Positions 38,101-47,651 of a stretch of 64,000 nt of DNA are shown piece after piece; within the stretch, counting starts at the first letter, position 1; each line of letters starts with the position of its first letter. This DNA comes from Prostheceraeus crozeri (Eukaryota > Platyhelminthes > Polycladida > Euryleptidae). A program made the translations under genes and the position numbers. The notes under the pieces are model-generated. The model ran no database searches. It had not been told where the DNA came from and saw only the letters and a program-made list of their open reading frames with translations. The stretch spans positions 682,001-746,000 of the forward strand of contig CAJQUW010009323.1 in NCBI GenBank assembly GCA_907163375.1. The letters run 5' to 3'.

Positions 38101-41100
38101 TTAAAGTAATTGATTTCTATCAAAAGTCACTGCGCTTTTCTTCAATTACATTTCAATTACTTTATAAATACTTTAGATAACTTCCGGTTCTTAATTTAAA
38201 TTTTGACATTTGTTCAAGTTCTTTAACCCATTAACGACCAACTACGTAAAATGATCTCAAACCTGCTTGCATTACATTGCCTTGATCCAAAAGCAAACGG
38301 AATGACATTGAAAAAGATATTACATCACTGCAGAAAAATATATTGATTTTTTTGTAAATGTTCCCGTGGCGGGAACATGGGCGGCAGAGAGTCTGTCTAT
38401 GAAAATTGCGATATTTTTTCATAACATTGAACTATGAAATATCTACTCATGATATGATGACATGTTTGATTGACTATACTTCAGCTATGATAAAAAGTGT
38501 CAAATCCATGAGATCTGCTAGAATGAAAACTCAAAATCAATCATAGAAACCTGTATTATCAGTTTGAAATTCAAATGTTATACCAAGTATGTAAACTGCT
38601 TTATGCGTGTAGGTGATCTCAAGCGCGCCCACTAGCGAAATACAAGACGACATAGCATACATAACTTAAGTTCGTATCGATGGAACACTTCAAAACACTC
38701 ATCATGCAAATTTACTCGGCACTTTGCACAACATCTTCTAGAGTTCGTTTTGCAGACGTTGCATCTACCCTGCTTTTGTGCGGGAGTTTGATAATGCTTT
38801 ACATCATCAAATCGAACCTCTGAGGAACATTGCAAATTGCAGCAGAGGAGTATGATCGCTTTCGACTGGTTTTATATTTCAGAAGGATGGAGCTCACGAC
38901 TTCACGTCGGAAGTCCAGCAAACTTAGTTGAGCATTGTCACATGACTTATTGATGCGATAAAGAATCCAAGAGTTTTGCAAGGCCACATCCAGCATCCAT
39001 GCGAATGGAGCCCACCACTATTTCTTCATGCGAATTCCGATTCTATACTTTGCAACATTTTGGTCCATCCTATCGACGTATCCCATGCACTGGTTGTAGC
39101 AATGGAATTGGTTTGGCTGCGACACTTGAATATACTTTCGCTCAATCTTGATCCATCTTTGTACATTTCTTGTTGGTTTGGATGAAAGACAGTTGGAGGC
39201 AATGTAGACAGCTTGGTTGTCATTCCAACCTACAACTGTTATAGTTGTCGAATCCTGTTCTGCAGTCACCTGTTCCACATGACCTCGTTCTTTTTTCTCA
39301 AGATCTTTGTTACCCATGGTATCACACTTGCTCAATTTTTTCTTATTGATTACACCAGTTGCACTAATGCCCCTTGTTCCGAGATAGGAAAGCAACCGGA
39401 ATGAAGTAAAATAGTTATCCATGTATACATGGTAGCTTTGACCTGGACGTAAGCGCTCCATTAGATTCAAAACAACGTGCTCACCTAGTCCCCATGTTGT
39501 TGTTGTCGAGATATGCCGCCCTGTTTTAGCCCCTTGGTAGGGTTCGAATTGAATCACATCCCCGTAGGCCTCTGCAAGTACCCAAACTTTATAACCTACC
39601 CTGATAGGCTTGTTGTTGATTCTTTGTTTACTTCCATGGGAGTCGTAGTAAGGAATCATGGATTCATCCACGGATTTTGTTTTACAATTTGACGAATACT
39701 TCAAGAACTTCTCATTGAGGTTTGTGATGAGAGGACGCAGCTTTGAAAATTTGTCACTTTTGTCTAAATTCGAGTTATCACATAAATGCAAATTTCGTAG
39801 AATTCTTTCAAACTCATTACGTGGCATAGTGTCCGACATGGCAGCAACAAAGAGATCCGGAGACAGACTCCAATACAATCGACGATCTGGCAATCTGTGG
39901 TATCCACTCATCAAAAGCATTGCCAAAAATAAGCGAAATTTTTCCTTTGTGATGCCAAACTCTGTGTCACTTTTCTCTCTTCGTGCGTATAACGTTGTAA
40001 AGTCAACAATGTCTGAGATCAACATATCATCAAAGAACAATTCGAGCAGAGATAGAGGTGTCCCAATTTCCTCTAAGGGGTTCACTTCAGGTGTGCTCTG
40101 TGAATTCCTTGATTTGATGTCACGATTAGTCCATCTCAAATCAGTCAGTAGTGGAGGCTTTTCATCACTCAAACGTCCTCTATGAATGCTGTCGTCTTGG
40201 ATGGAGTTAGTCTGCAAGGCATCGCCCAAGGACTCACTTTGTGAATCATCATCCATGGTATCAGATATTCGATCACCGTAATTTATTCGAACGTCAGCCT
40301 CGGCCGATAGCTGATTGCCGCACAATCGATTGATGTCAAAATCGTCCTCATCTGCACTGTCTTCCTCTGAACAATCTCCATCTCCAGGTGGCTGTATTGC
40401 AATGTCTGCACTCACAAAGGACTCGTCATCTTCTAGCATTGCAACAACTTCATCCAACTTCAATTTCTTCACCATAATGAGATTCGCTGAACTATTCTCA
40501 AGCAGACGAGAAAATGACTTTGTAGAGCACACTCATTCAAAATAGCAACTGTCACCGCACACTATGGTAGAGAAAGACTGTGAACTCGTGAGAAGACTGG
40601 AATACAGAAAATATCTATGTTCAGCAGCTTGACTATGCTGTGGAAACTCCTATCTCTCAATGTATCAAAGTTGTCCGATATCCTCAGTACAATGAGGTTG
40701 TTAACAATGTCATAGTCTGCCTGAGCATTTGGGGATTGCCCTACGACCCAATTATTGATGCAAGCTCAAGGCACAGTCAAGGGTCAGAGAGATTTGTGTG
40801 TTTGATTTACACTGTTTCGCCGTTTCTTCGGCGGAAATAGCCTTGATCTATCACTCAAAATAAACATGCATGCACGTGTACACTTACAACCACTTTCTGC
40901 AGCATGTAACTCACAGAAACATCAAATTTACAGTCAATCTTCGCGGAAATTTCACTCAAGTAGCCGCACGTGCAAGATAAAATTACTTGCAGAGCATCAA
41001 TCAAAAGAGCCGACCAACTCTAGTGCACAAGCCCCGTGACGACCATGTTCCCGTTGTGGGAACATTTTTCAAACAACTGGGAATCGAAGTAGACAATCAA

Positions 41101-44100
41101 TTTTTCAAAAGATATGTCACCAATGGGTGGAGCATGCCAGGAGCTCACGACTCATCGGTCTGATGTGATTTGTTGGTCCAAATTTCAATTATGAAGGCAT
41201 TTGATCAGCACCATTGATAATTTTGAAATGATTTTCCAAAAAAATGGATTTCTCCTTCTCCATGACGCAACTTGTTGACTATATCACCATGAAACTGTCA
41301 GACATATGTTTTTGGGATTATTGTTGTATATTTTTAGCGCCCAACTCCTGCCTATTGTGTTCTTTAATGCTCATAATCATGTCTTAAAAGAATGTTCCCG
41401 CAGCGGGAACATGGTCGTTAATGGGTTAAACATATTGCGGGTAGCTGTAACCCTGGAACTCATCGAAGTATAATATCACAATGTCATATTATTAGCAGTT
41501 ATTGTAGCGCATTATAGAAGAGGAGAATAAAGCAATTTACATTGCATGTTGAATGAATATTTAACAGCACTGATTGCAAAGTAATTGCAATTACCTCTTT
41601 ATTACATGGCTAAAAATACAATTGATTACAATCACTAATTACTCATCAGAAAATGAAATTCATCAGAATTACTAATTACAGCAATTGTAATTTAACACAA
41701 CTTTTATTGTAGCTAGGTCGCAAAATCCGTTTTTTTAAAAATAATTAGTTAGGAACCACAGATTGTTTCATAAAAAATGGATCACCCTTAAACATCGCCT
41801 TAACTTCAACTTTGTCTAACTCCGCCAAACTTGAACGAATTTCTCTGAAATTTGGAAGATATGTCAGCTGTGCATACTAATATCATTGTTGGAAATTTCA
41901 AGCATGAATAATGAGTTGTTTTCCTGTTATAGATAAAAAAGTAGTACATAATTTGATCTTCATTTAGCAATGTTACACAAAATCATACCTCACTCTTATA
42001 AAATTACATTTGTTTCCTTTTGTTATGTAATATGTTGTTCTACAAGCCAAAAGCTATCAAGCAAAACAAAAATAAAGAAAATCGGTCAATCAGAGCCAGT
42101 ATAGCACCATTATTCATCAACAATAATGTAACTGCTACATGTGATTAACTGGACTTCATTTTCCATAGCTTCCTGACTTCGTTGCGGTGGTGTTGGCAGC
42201 ACTCCTGATTGCTTTCAGCTAGAAATCTATCTCTTACCGGTTGAAAACAATACAAAGCACAAATGAACAATAACGAGATCGCATTCACAAAAGCAAAGTG
42301 TCAGCCTTGCTAGAACTAGGGTTGTTTTCTTTGCGAGCTACAAGCAAGCGACTAAATGTCCCTTACACAAATGTGCATCGATGGCATAATGATGAATTTC
42401 GACTCTGTCGTAAAGAGGGCTCTGGCCGTCCACGCAAAACATCCAAACGTAGAGACCGCCTAATTTTGAGATTTGTTAAAGTTGATCCAAGTCTCTCGTT
42501 AACTGAGATGGTTGCACTAGACTCGTCTATTTCTAAGTCCACTATTCGTAGAAGACTTATTGAGTCGAATTTCAAGAGCTGTAAGAGGCCCTCTCAGATC
42601 GAATTATCAGATCAGCATACAAAAAGACGTCTCAGATGGGCAATGAGTCATTGTCACTGGCGAAATCAATGGGATCGGGTTGTCTGGTCTGATGAGGCAT
42701 CAGTCCGTCTGAAGGATAGTGATGGTCGATTGAGATTATGGATAAAATCTGATCAGGAAATTCCGAGACATTTACATCGTCCCCGGGTACAAGGTGGTGC
42801 GACTCTACTGATTTGGGCTGGCATTTGGACCAATGGCCGCTCTGAACTTCACATACAGCAACGAACCATGAATTCTGAACGCTATGTGGATGTTTTACGA
42901 ATGAACATTGGCCAAATGACAGATCAACTTGGTGATCCATCGACTTGGTTATTTATGGATGATAATGCTACGTGTCACAGGAGTAGTAGAGTCAACTTAT
43001 GCAAGTCTCAATTAGGGCTTAGAACATTATCGTGGCCAGCTCGTTCTCCTGATCTGAATCCTATAGAAAATGTATGGAGTATTCTAAAACGTAACGTTCG
43101 TCGTTCACTGCTACCTACAGATGGCGTATCACAACTTACGTCACTGTTAAAAAGAGAGTGGAGAAAGTTAGATCAGTCAAAAATCAACGATATCATCGAA
43201 TCAATGCCTAGACGAATTGGTAATGTCATTGACAATTAGGGTAGGGCCACAAAATATTAGCTTCTTAAGAACCGTTACTGTATCATAGCTTATCAGATTA
43301 TATAAGGACATTTAAATATATTAGGGACATGAAATAACATGAAAAATGCTTTCTGTATCATACTTATGTTTTATTTAGTCAAATTTTAGGATGATCCACT
43401 TTTTATGAAACGGACTGAGCTGGGAATTCTGTTCATTCTAGTTAATTCCCTTCGTATGGAGTTCTACCGAGACGTATAGCAAGCTATCACTACATTTAGA
43501 TCTACACAGTACCCTACATAAATGGCGGTCATACATACAATTCGGAAACATAAGGATCTTTAAATTTCTTGGTCTTTGTGTGCTATCTTTAGCGGATTCT
43601 CGCCAAGATTCCCGCCTGCTACTGTACAATCTGAATTTGCAAGCTCAACTATTATAACATGCTCAATAATTATTGACGTCGTGCGTGCAGATGTCTAACG
43701 TGCCAAATCTGTTCATACACTGAGCAAGCTGGTAAGATATCTTAGCATTGCAGCGACAGACCTAGTAGAAGAAAAAAGAAAATTTAGTGCATTTTCTGTG
43801 TGACGAATTTTCTGTGTCCATGTAGTGTGATTCTATAGCGGGAAGACAAAATGAAACATTGAGAGTGCATGTAATAGCAATATGAGCTCTCAATATGCGA
43901 CCTGAGAAGTAAGTGGTCACATGTTTGTAGCATGTCGACATATGGCGATGGACGTAGACTTTCTAGATCGAGAATGACAGTGTCCGCTTTGTGTCTACTG
44001 GAGTCTATGTATCCAAGGTAGATGTTGCTGAGGATATTTCTGAGAGGGCTACTCATCGCTACGTCATCCTTTTATCAGAATATTTTTCCATCAAAGGATA

Positions 44101-47100
44101 AGTAAATGACTTTTATTTGAGTTGATGCTAAAAACAGTCACTGCATTTCAGTCATTTAGCATCAACTCAAGTATGAAGAACCTCCTGTTGGCGGCCATCC
44201 TGTAAATGACTTTTATCTCGATGCTGTAGTTTGGTACATTTTTGCGATGTTCCAGTTGCGACCGGTCCTTGCTACGGAAGTTTCCCTATTTCTCAAATAA
44301 AGATAAGAAATGTCTTGTTTTGAAACATTGATTTACTGTTGCATTTCTGACAGATAGGCGCTGATTTCAACCCAATTGCAAAATTTCCGTTGACTCTTCT
44401 TTTTTCTTTAGTGAGTCACAAGCATGTTTGAAGTGACAGCTCATATTAACCATGTTTTACCCGGACGACTTTGAAGTTTCCATGACTCAAAAGTCCCCAA
44501 AATTGCTGTACAACACAGTTGACCACTTTCCAATGGTGGCATGGCTTGATTTGAGTTGATTTTTAACATCCCGGTCATCTTACAACTACTAGAAATAGAG
44601 GTTGAAAATTTGAATTCCTATTTGTTTTAAAAACTTGAAATCTTGAGTACCAGTACTTGCTGTTGGAAATTGATGGTAAATGGCTTTGATAAGCGATGTG
44701 TTTTGATCAGATATCTCATGAGAACGTCTCAAGACAATATAGGGAGTATGTTTTATTAAATTGGGATAGCTGAGCCGCGCTGAACACAACTCTAATACAG
44801 ATTTTTGAAAATAGGCGTACATATAAGTTATATGGATAGACTGCTAGAATTTCAGCTATAATGCTGAAGCCACACATCAACATGTTTACATTAACAAGCA
44901 CATTAGAAGTACTGTGATGCATAATGATCTGTTCATTTTATACTTGGAATCCACTGCTTGTAAACTGTATACGGTTAAAAACACCTACAATTGCCGTCAA
45001 ACTCAGCAGAAAAGCTTCACAAAAACATCCCACTAAATATACAAATCACACGCAAATAAATATCTGCTAAAAATGATGACGTCACAATTTCATAATTGAT
45101 TACGTAACAGTTAAAATCCGTGACAAACGGGGTCGCCTGCCCCATAATAGCGAATGTCAAAATAGCAAATCAGAAGATGCATTTCATCATCTGAAATTGG
45201 AACAATCATTAATTTGTACAGGAATCATTCTTCAACACCTTCTTGTGAATCCAGAGCTCCTTACCTGAATTGATGCTGTTACAAAGATCGGGTTTCAATT
45301 TTCAACATAATGAAAGCCGTCACGAGTCAAAAGCCGTTTCAAGCTAATTTTGATGAGAAGACTGGTTATACATTCAGCATAAACACAATTTTGCTTGATA
45401 AGAAAAGTGACAACACATTAATGTAGCATAGGAGTATCGCACTTATTTCTGTAGAGTTTTGATAAACTCGCAATCAAGTCATCAGATCACAATTTTCCAT
45501 AGATTCATTAATATTCAATTGAATTTGGATTTATTTTTAGAATACTGGTTACAAAAGTGGCAAGTCAGTCAGTACACCTCCAATGAACAAAAATTGAACT
45601 GATTTCTTATTAAACATTTCAGAGTGTCCAGCTGTCTTAAAAGAAAAGTTAAACAACAATAGAGCAACTTGCGAAGTGATAAATGGAAGGGCAAGTCAAA
45701 GAATGAACTCAACCAAGTAACATCTACCCGCAGGAACAAGTATATGTATGTTGTAGCAACCATCAGTAACTTGCTGTAGATGTCAATCTCTTTATGACAT
45801 GATACTGTAAGTCAGAGAATTCACTATTTTGACTTTCATTATTTTGGGTCGGAGCCAGCCACACACCGCCTGTTTTAATGGATATTTTCAGTTCAGACCA
45901 TAGTCAGCATAATGTAGGTAGAGTGTCGACTGAAAAAGAATCTCAAAAAGTAGTGAAAATTGTGTATCAATAGATTCAGTTTTCGCGGAGATTATGCTAC
46001 TGCGGTCGAAAAAATATTTGATAACTCTTCGATCAGTCAAATTTTCGCAAATAATTCCTGTGTTTATATACTAACGATTCGGCACCTCGATATACATAAG
46101 TAGTATGAAAATTATTCGATGTCAAAAGAAATGAATATTTACTGACAGGCACCAAGCGGAAATTGAGATGATCATGACGGAAATTTCATGAACCGCATTA
46201 TAATTCAAGTTTTCATGGAAAGGTAAGATCTTATTATGCTCTCTTGGCTGAAATTTTAAGTTTTTAATTCATTTTTCATTGGTATGATTTTATGATTCAC
46301 TGAAACTTTGCTTCATTTCTTGAATCTGAATAGTCATGTTGATCCATTTACATCTTTTCAAGTTAATTGTGATCTTTGTCTTTGATTATGATATTTCGCT
46401 ATTTCAGTGCAGGTTTTGCTATAAGATCACGCTTAAGAAAATGTTGTTTTAATAAAGCTGAGCATTAAAGTAATAATAACCTATCGAATTGTTAATTTAG
46501 CAAACTATGTTACCTCTCCCAGCTTCACATGACACGGAGAAGTTGAAAAATACTATTTTTCCATCTGTATTGCTACCAGAATCAGTCAAATCCGTGTAAA
46601 TTTCTCTAAAAGTGTGGAAATCTCACAGGTGGTATTTGGTCTCAATTCGAGTTCATTTAATACAATCGAAACTGTATACACATTGGGGATTTAATTAATA
46701 ATGAGTTCTTACTCTGCCTAGTATACTTACTCTATGGGTCAGACTTTAGAAAACAGTGAAATTAATTTTAGCTGTTAATTCTAGCGGATATTTACTGTTC
46801 ACGGCTTCCACTGTAGGTTCATTATTTATATGCTCATTGCTCATTATAAGCAGCGTCTATACGATGCAGCTATTATTCATATAATAATTGCATGCATGCA
46901 TTTGTGGATGGATGAGTATGTTAATTATAACTTCGCATGATCGAACCAGAAATATGAAGATGCGGCCATCTATCGGATCTCAGATCTGTAGCGGCATAGG
47001 AAAATATGGCTGTAAAGGAGGCAAGACTTGGCATCGAATCTTGCCTCGTAATTACTCCAATGAAAGTCAGTGCATCATCTCGCGATTGACCTAGTTCTGT

Positions 47101-47651
47101 ACTGTTAATTCTTGTAAAATAAACTTCGTATGCATTTTAACAATGGTCTATACAGGTAAGTGATTTTAATTGATGAAGAAGCTCAATCTTATAAGAAATT
47201 GACAAGAATTATCGATCATAAGAAAGTACTTTCAAAAGTAGGTTCCCAACTGCTTGGTTTGATGACATTTGAATACATTGTAGGTCATCGGAAATGCTTA
47301 GAAACTAGAAGCTGTAAGAACTGGAGTCCATGCTATCGGCAGATCTTTAACAATATCAAAAATGTGATGAGAGATCTCCGGGGTAGAATAGGGTGGAAGC
47401 ATATTTTATTAAATACAAACTTTTCAATATAAAACTCTATTCATGATTCACTTAATTTGATATGCCTTCCTTTTTATCTTACAGCCCGATGTTCACTCCC
47501 GATGCTCAGAGGAATTGGTAGTCAAAAACTAATCAGATTCTATTACAGCAAGATCCATCAGATATGCTTGCCATTCTTATATAATGGCAGAGGTGGTAAT
47601 GGAAACAGATTTTTGACATGGAAATCTTGTCGAGCGTATTGCAATGTGTAG
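23076..47651 (+). CDS. Secreted multi-Kunitz plus C-type lectin protein (8 exons)
   Basis: Exons, inferred from splice signals, phases and domains: 23076-23163, 23286-23480, 25859-26038, 29146-29325, 33037-33204, 33930-34197, 37573-37715, 47485-47651. They total 1389 bases and stay in frame to a TAG, giving 462 residues: signal peptide, Kunitz x4, C-type lectin domain, Kunitz. Every junction joining whole domains is phase 1, the hallmark of shuffled extracellular modules; the intron inside the lectin domain is phase 2. The protein should be exported. Kunitz domains usually bind serine proteases or ion channels and lectin domains bind glycans or proteins, but none of the reactive-site residues is basic, so trypsin inhibition is unlikely. 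Introns carry many transposons. Extra exons in the 9.8-kb last intron cannot be excluded. Confidence 0.82.
23286..23480 (+). CDS. Exon 2: Kunitz domain 1
   Basis: Acceptor TTTCTCCTTCAG and donor GTAAGT bound a 195-base, phase 1-1 exon. All six Kunitz cysteines are present, with RGPCHKK, RYYYD, FAYGGCQGNRN and the CQRRC ending. The residue after the second Cys (P1) is His, unlike the Lys/Arg of trypsin inhibitors. Confidence 0.93.
24008..24420 (-). mobile_element. Tc1-like remnant in intron 2
   Basis: A terminal-repeat-like TACAGTGCCCGGAAAATTAA stands at 24008. At about 24320-24375 the minus strand encodes PRRIDVVIQANDGSTKY, the conserved end of Tc1 transposases. The rest of the element is missing, so this is a short 3' fragment of a family different from copies A-C. 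Confidence 0.65.
24900..25503. mobile_element. Foldback element with about 190-base inverted arms, intron 2
   Basis: 24905-25095 and 25235-25500 are inverted copies, sharing AGTCCGG near the tips, GAGACTTTC.CAGAATGATG, AATCTGCGCGTCT and TTCCTCTTC.TGTCAG. One arm recurs alone at 35062-35225. No open frame. No target duplication was resolved. Confidence 0.7.
25859..26038 (+). CDS. Exon 3: Kunitz domain 2
   Basis: A 180-base, phase 1-1 exon between ACCTATTCAG and GTAAGT. It encodes VCYKKPEKGPCNAREARYYY, then CIQFVYGGCGGNLNNF and CQTTC, and ends QPPNRR. All six cysteines are present; P1 is Asn. The coding frame starts inside the exon, so it has no ATG of its own. Confidence 0.92.
26039..29145. 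other. Intron 3, nothing recognised
   Basis: About 3.1 kb of AT-rich sequence between Kunitz exons 2 and 3. No further YGGC-type exon and no transposon end was recognised. Open frames here lack domains. Confidence 0.5.
29146..29325 (+). CDS. Exon 4: Kunitz domain 3
   Basis: A 180-base, phase 1-1 exon from TATCTTTAG to GTAAGT: RCRMPTERGPCSSRIRRFYY, FTYSGCFGNANNF, CRRAC, ending PPNRR. The usual GGC is SGC; P1 is Ser. Its length and PPNRR tail match exon 3, pointing to duplication of one from the other. Confidence 0.92.
30155..31957 (+). pseudogene. LINE reverse transcriptase, nearly complete but frameshifted
   Basis: The first frame (30194-31288) holds NGTDPLPPRLL, DYRPISLLPALSKIFEKI, HAFRPLGSTSTALVHTQ, SIDLSKAFDKIHHSRL and SGLPQGSVLAPYLFGAFF. 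The catalytic KYADDLNLIE is intact but lies in another frame at about 31288-31320, and the thumb and C-terminal part (31316-31957, SWVDEKCMVINKSKSK to IISSVLTYAAPIFC) is in a third. Two frameshifts within about 50 bases break an otherwise well-kept protein, so the insertion is probably fairly young. Confidence 0.88.
30155..32106 (+). mobile_element. 5'-truncated LINE in intron 4
   Basis: A non-LTR retrotransposon inserted in sense orientation. It lacks the endonuclease, starts in the linker before the reverse transcriptase and ends after 31957 with a tail of CTA/ACTACT repeats (about 32082-32106), typical of CR1/L2-like 3' ends. It has no LTRs. Confidence 0.85.
33037..33204 (+). CDS. Exon 5: Kunitz domain 4
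   Basis: A 168-base, phase 1-1 exon from CTATTTTTAG to GTAAGT: VCRHPPKRGPCGLYLQRYYY, FTYGGCQGNRNRF, CERAC. Six cysteines; P1 is Gly. There is only a short linker to the lectin domain. Confidence 0.92.
33930..34197 (+). CDS. Exon 6: C-type lectin domain, first part
   Basis: A 268-base exon between TATTTTCAG and GTACGG, entering in phase 1 and leaving in phase 2. It encodes FLFSNARQECLKRGGRLATI, ending with CSAWIGLIRVPPSFRTFKWI and YGQSTY. The CxxxGGxLAxI and WIGL signatures are the first halves of a C-type lectin fold. The second half lies in exon 7, 3.4 kb away. Confidence 0.88.
35062..35225. repeat. Solo arm of the intron-2 foldback family
   Basis: Matches the arms of 24900-25503 (AATCCGGCAGCCAG, GAGACTTTCACAGAATGGTG, TTCCTCTTCTTGTCAGAC). 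The second arm is not found nearby. Confidence 0.65.
35509..36549. mobile_element. Large foldback element, intron 6
   Basis: 35515-35880 and 36170-36545 are imperfect inverted copies of roughly 370 bases around a loop of about 290 bases. Tips: CTAAATTTTGCTGAAATTCA on the left and, inverted, CCTAATTTCACTGAAATTGA on the right. Internal landmarks in both arms are GAGCACTGCTCAG-type, CAATTTACAAATTGCAA-type and CGGTGA blocks. No coding capacity. Confidence 0.75.
37573..37715 (+). CDS. Exon 7: C-type lectin domain, second part
   Basis: A 143-base exon from AATTTTGTAG to GTAAGT, phase 2 in and phase 1 out. It encodes KWSSGNPGRNRRARCVFMNH, then NGWNDVNCGQRHGALCEFPP. The WND motif and the final cysteines fit the lectin fold. 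The spot that carries EPN or QPD in sugar-binding lectins reads GNPG, so classical calcium-dependent mannose or galactose binding is doubtful. No ATG; it reads only as a spliced exon. Confidence 0.85.
38227..41425 (-). mobile_element. piggyBac transposon, complete ends, intron 7
   Basis: A 3199-base element flanked by TTAA on both sides (38223-38226 and 41426-41429), with 13-base inverted ends CCCATTAACGACC. Three internal palindromes of the type TGTTCCCGNNGCGGGAACA lie near the ends (38357-38380, 41043-41066, 41391-41414), the sort of subterminal repeats piggyBac elements carry. It encodes a nearly full transposase on the minus strand, antisense to the host gene. Confidence 0.95.
38632..40532 (-). 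pseudogene. piggyBac transposase with one nonsense codon and one frameshift
   Basis: The main frame runs 504 codons from 40532: an acidic N-terminus, then the DDE/D core with VDESMIPYYD (Asp 289), YMDNYFTSFRLL (Asp 372) and YVDRMDQN (Asp 487 and 490). A TAG directly after IGIRMKK, where a Trp codon is expected, stops it; the same frame goes on with WWAPFAWMLDVALQNSWILY. Near 38810-38835 a frameshift leads to the cysteine-rich C-terminal domain, RCNVCKTNSRRCCAKCRVNL. All three catalytic acids are present and only two lesions are visible, so this is a recent casualty. Confidence 0.93.
41759..43417 (+). mobile_element. Tc1-like element, copy C, intron 7
   Basis: A 1659-base element with ends CAGATTGTTTCATAAAAAAT and, inverted, CAGTCCGTTTCATAAAAAGT, the same family as copies A and B. 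The flanks (ACCA and AGCT) show no TA duplication, so the junctions have mutated or been rearranged. It is the longest copy of the family here and includes the DNA-binding region missing from copy B. Confidence 0.9.
42263..43260 (+). pseudogene. Tc1 transposase (DD34E), almost intact
   Basis: ATG at 42263 (MNNNEIAFTKAK) is followed by a one-base shift near 42298. From there one frame runs to 43239: helix-turn-helix part LGLFSLRATSKRLNVPYTNV, second DNA-binding part with GSGRPRKTSKRRDRL, WSDEASV (first Asp), FMDDNATCH (second Asp), SPDLNPIENVW (Glu, 35 residues on), and MPRRIGNVIDN. A TAG at 43237 replaces the Lys codon seen in copy B and cuts the last six residues (GRATKY). There is no intron before WSDE, unlike the two Tc1 families at 53765 and 58110. 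Confidence 0.9.
43418..44959. other. Intron 7 sequence, one short hairpin
   Basis: No gene or transposon was recognised. A hairpin at about 44117-44171 has a 16-base perfect stem (TTGAGTTGATGCTAAA) around a loop of about 23 bases. GTAAATGACTTTTAT stands on both sides of it, at about 44102 and 44206, in direct orientation. Confidence 0.55.
45128..45870. mobile_element. MITE inserted in a MITE, first insert
   Basis: About 740 bases with inverted ends: CCCATAATAGCGAATGTCAA on the left and, inverted, CCCAAAATAATGAAAGTCAA on the right, followed in both by AATAG. Similarity extends more weakly outward (GGGTCGCCTGCC against GGCTGGCTCCGA). No coding capacity, and the exact outer boundaries are uncertain. 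Confidence 0.65.
45899..46738. mobile_element. MITE inserted in a MITE, second insert
   Basis: 840 bases flanked by TCAGAC on both sides (45893-45898 and 46739-46744), a likely target duplication because TCAGAC occurs once in the uninterrupted relative. The ends are weakly inverted: CATAGTCAGCATAATGTAGG against CCATAGAGTAAGTATACTAG. No coding capacity. Confidence 0.6.
47485..47651 (+). CDS. Exon 8: degenerate Kunitz domain 5 lacking the Cys14-Cys38 pair
   Basis: The exon starts after TTATCTTACAG in phase 1. It encodes RCSLPMLRGIGSQKLIRFYY, then LPFLYNGRGGNGNRF, CRAYC and NV, then TAG. Four of six Kunitz cysteines remain. GPC has become GIG and YGGC has become NGRG, which removes exactly the two cysteines that pair with each other. 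The stop overlaps a strong donor-like GTAAGT at 47651, so an alternative is that the exon splices on in phase 2. Confidence 0.75.

Larger units (their letters stand above)
44960..46815. mobile_element. Old GATGACGTCAC MITE split by two later MITEs
   Basis: Pieces at about 44960-45127, 45871-45898 and 46745-46815 follow the order of the uninterrupted relative at 6480-6740: the GATGACGTCAC core with GTTAAAATCCGT, then CGCCTG and GGATATTTTCAGTTCAGAC, then GTGAAATTAATTTTAGCTGT and CTTCCACTGTAGG. The interruptions are the two inserts listed separately. Confidence 0.65.

Noticed and set aside
39658-40185. 175-codon plus-strand frame inside piggyBac
   Set aside because: Antisense shadow of the transposase.
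37990-41710. A TAATTGCAATTAC-rich element interrupted by piggyBac (pieces near 37990-38160 and 41550-41700)
   Set aside because: Both flanks are rich in AATTAC/CAATTG words, but the low complexity makes the match unreliable and no ends were found.
46888-47094. Cysteine-containing frame just upstream of the last Kunitz exon as an extra exon
   Set aside because: The cysteine spacing does not fit Kunitz or lectin folds, no paired splice sites in phase 1 were found, and the exon chain closes without it.
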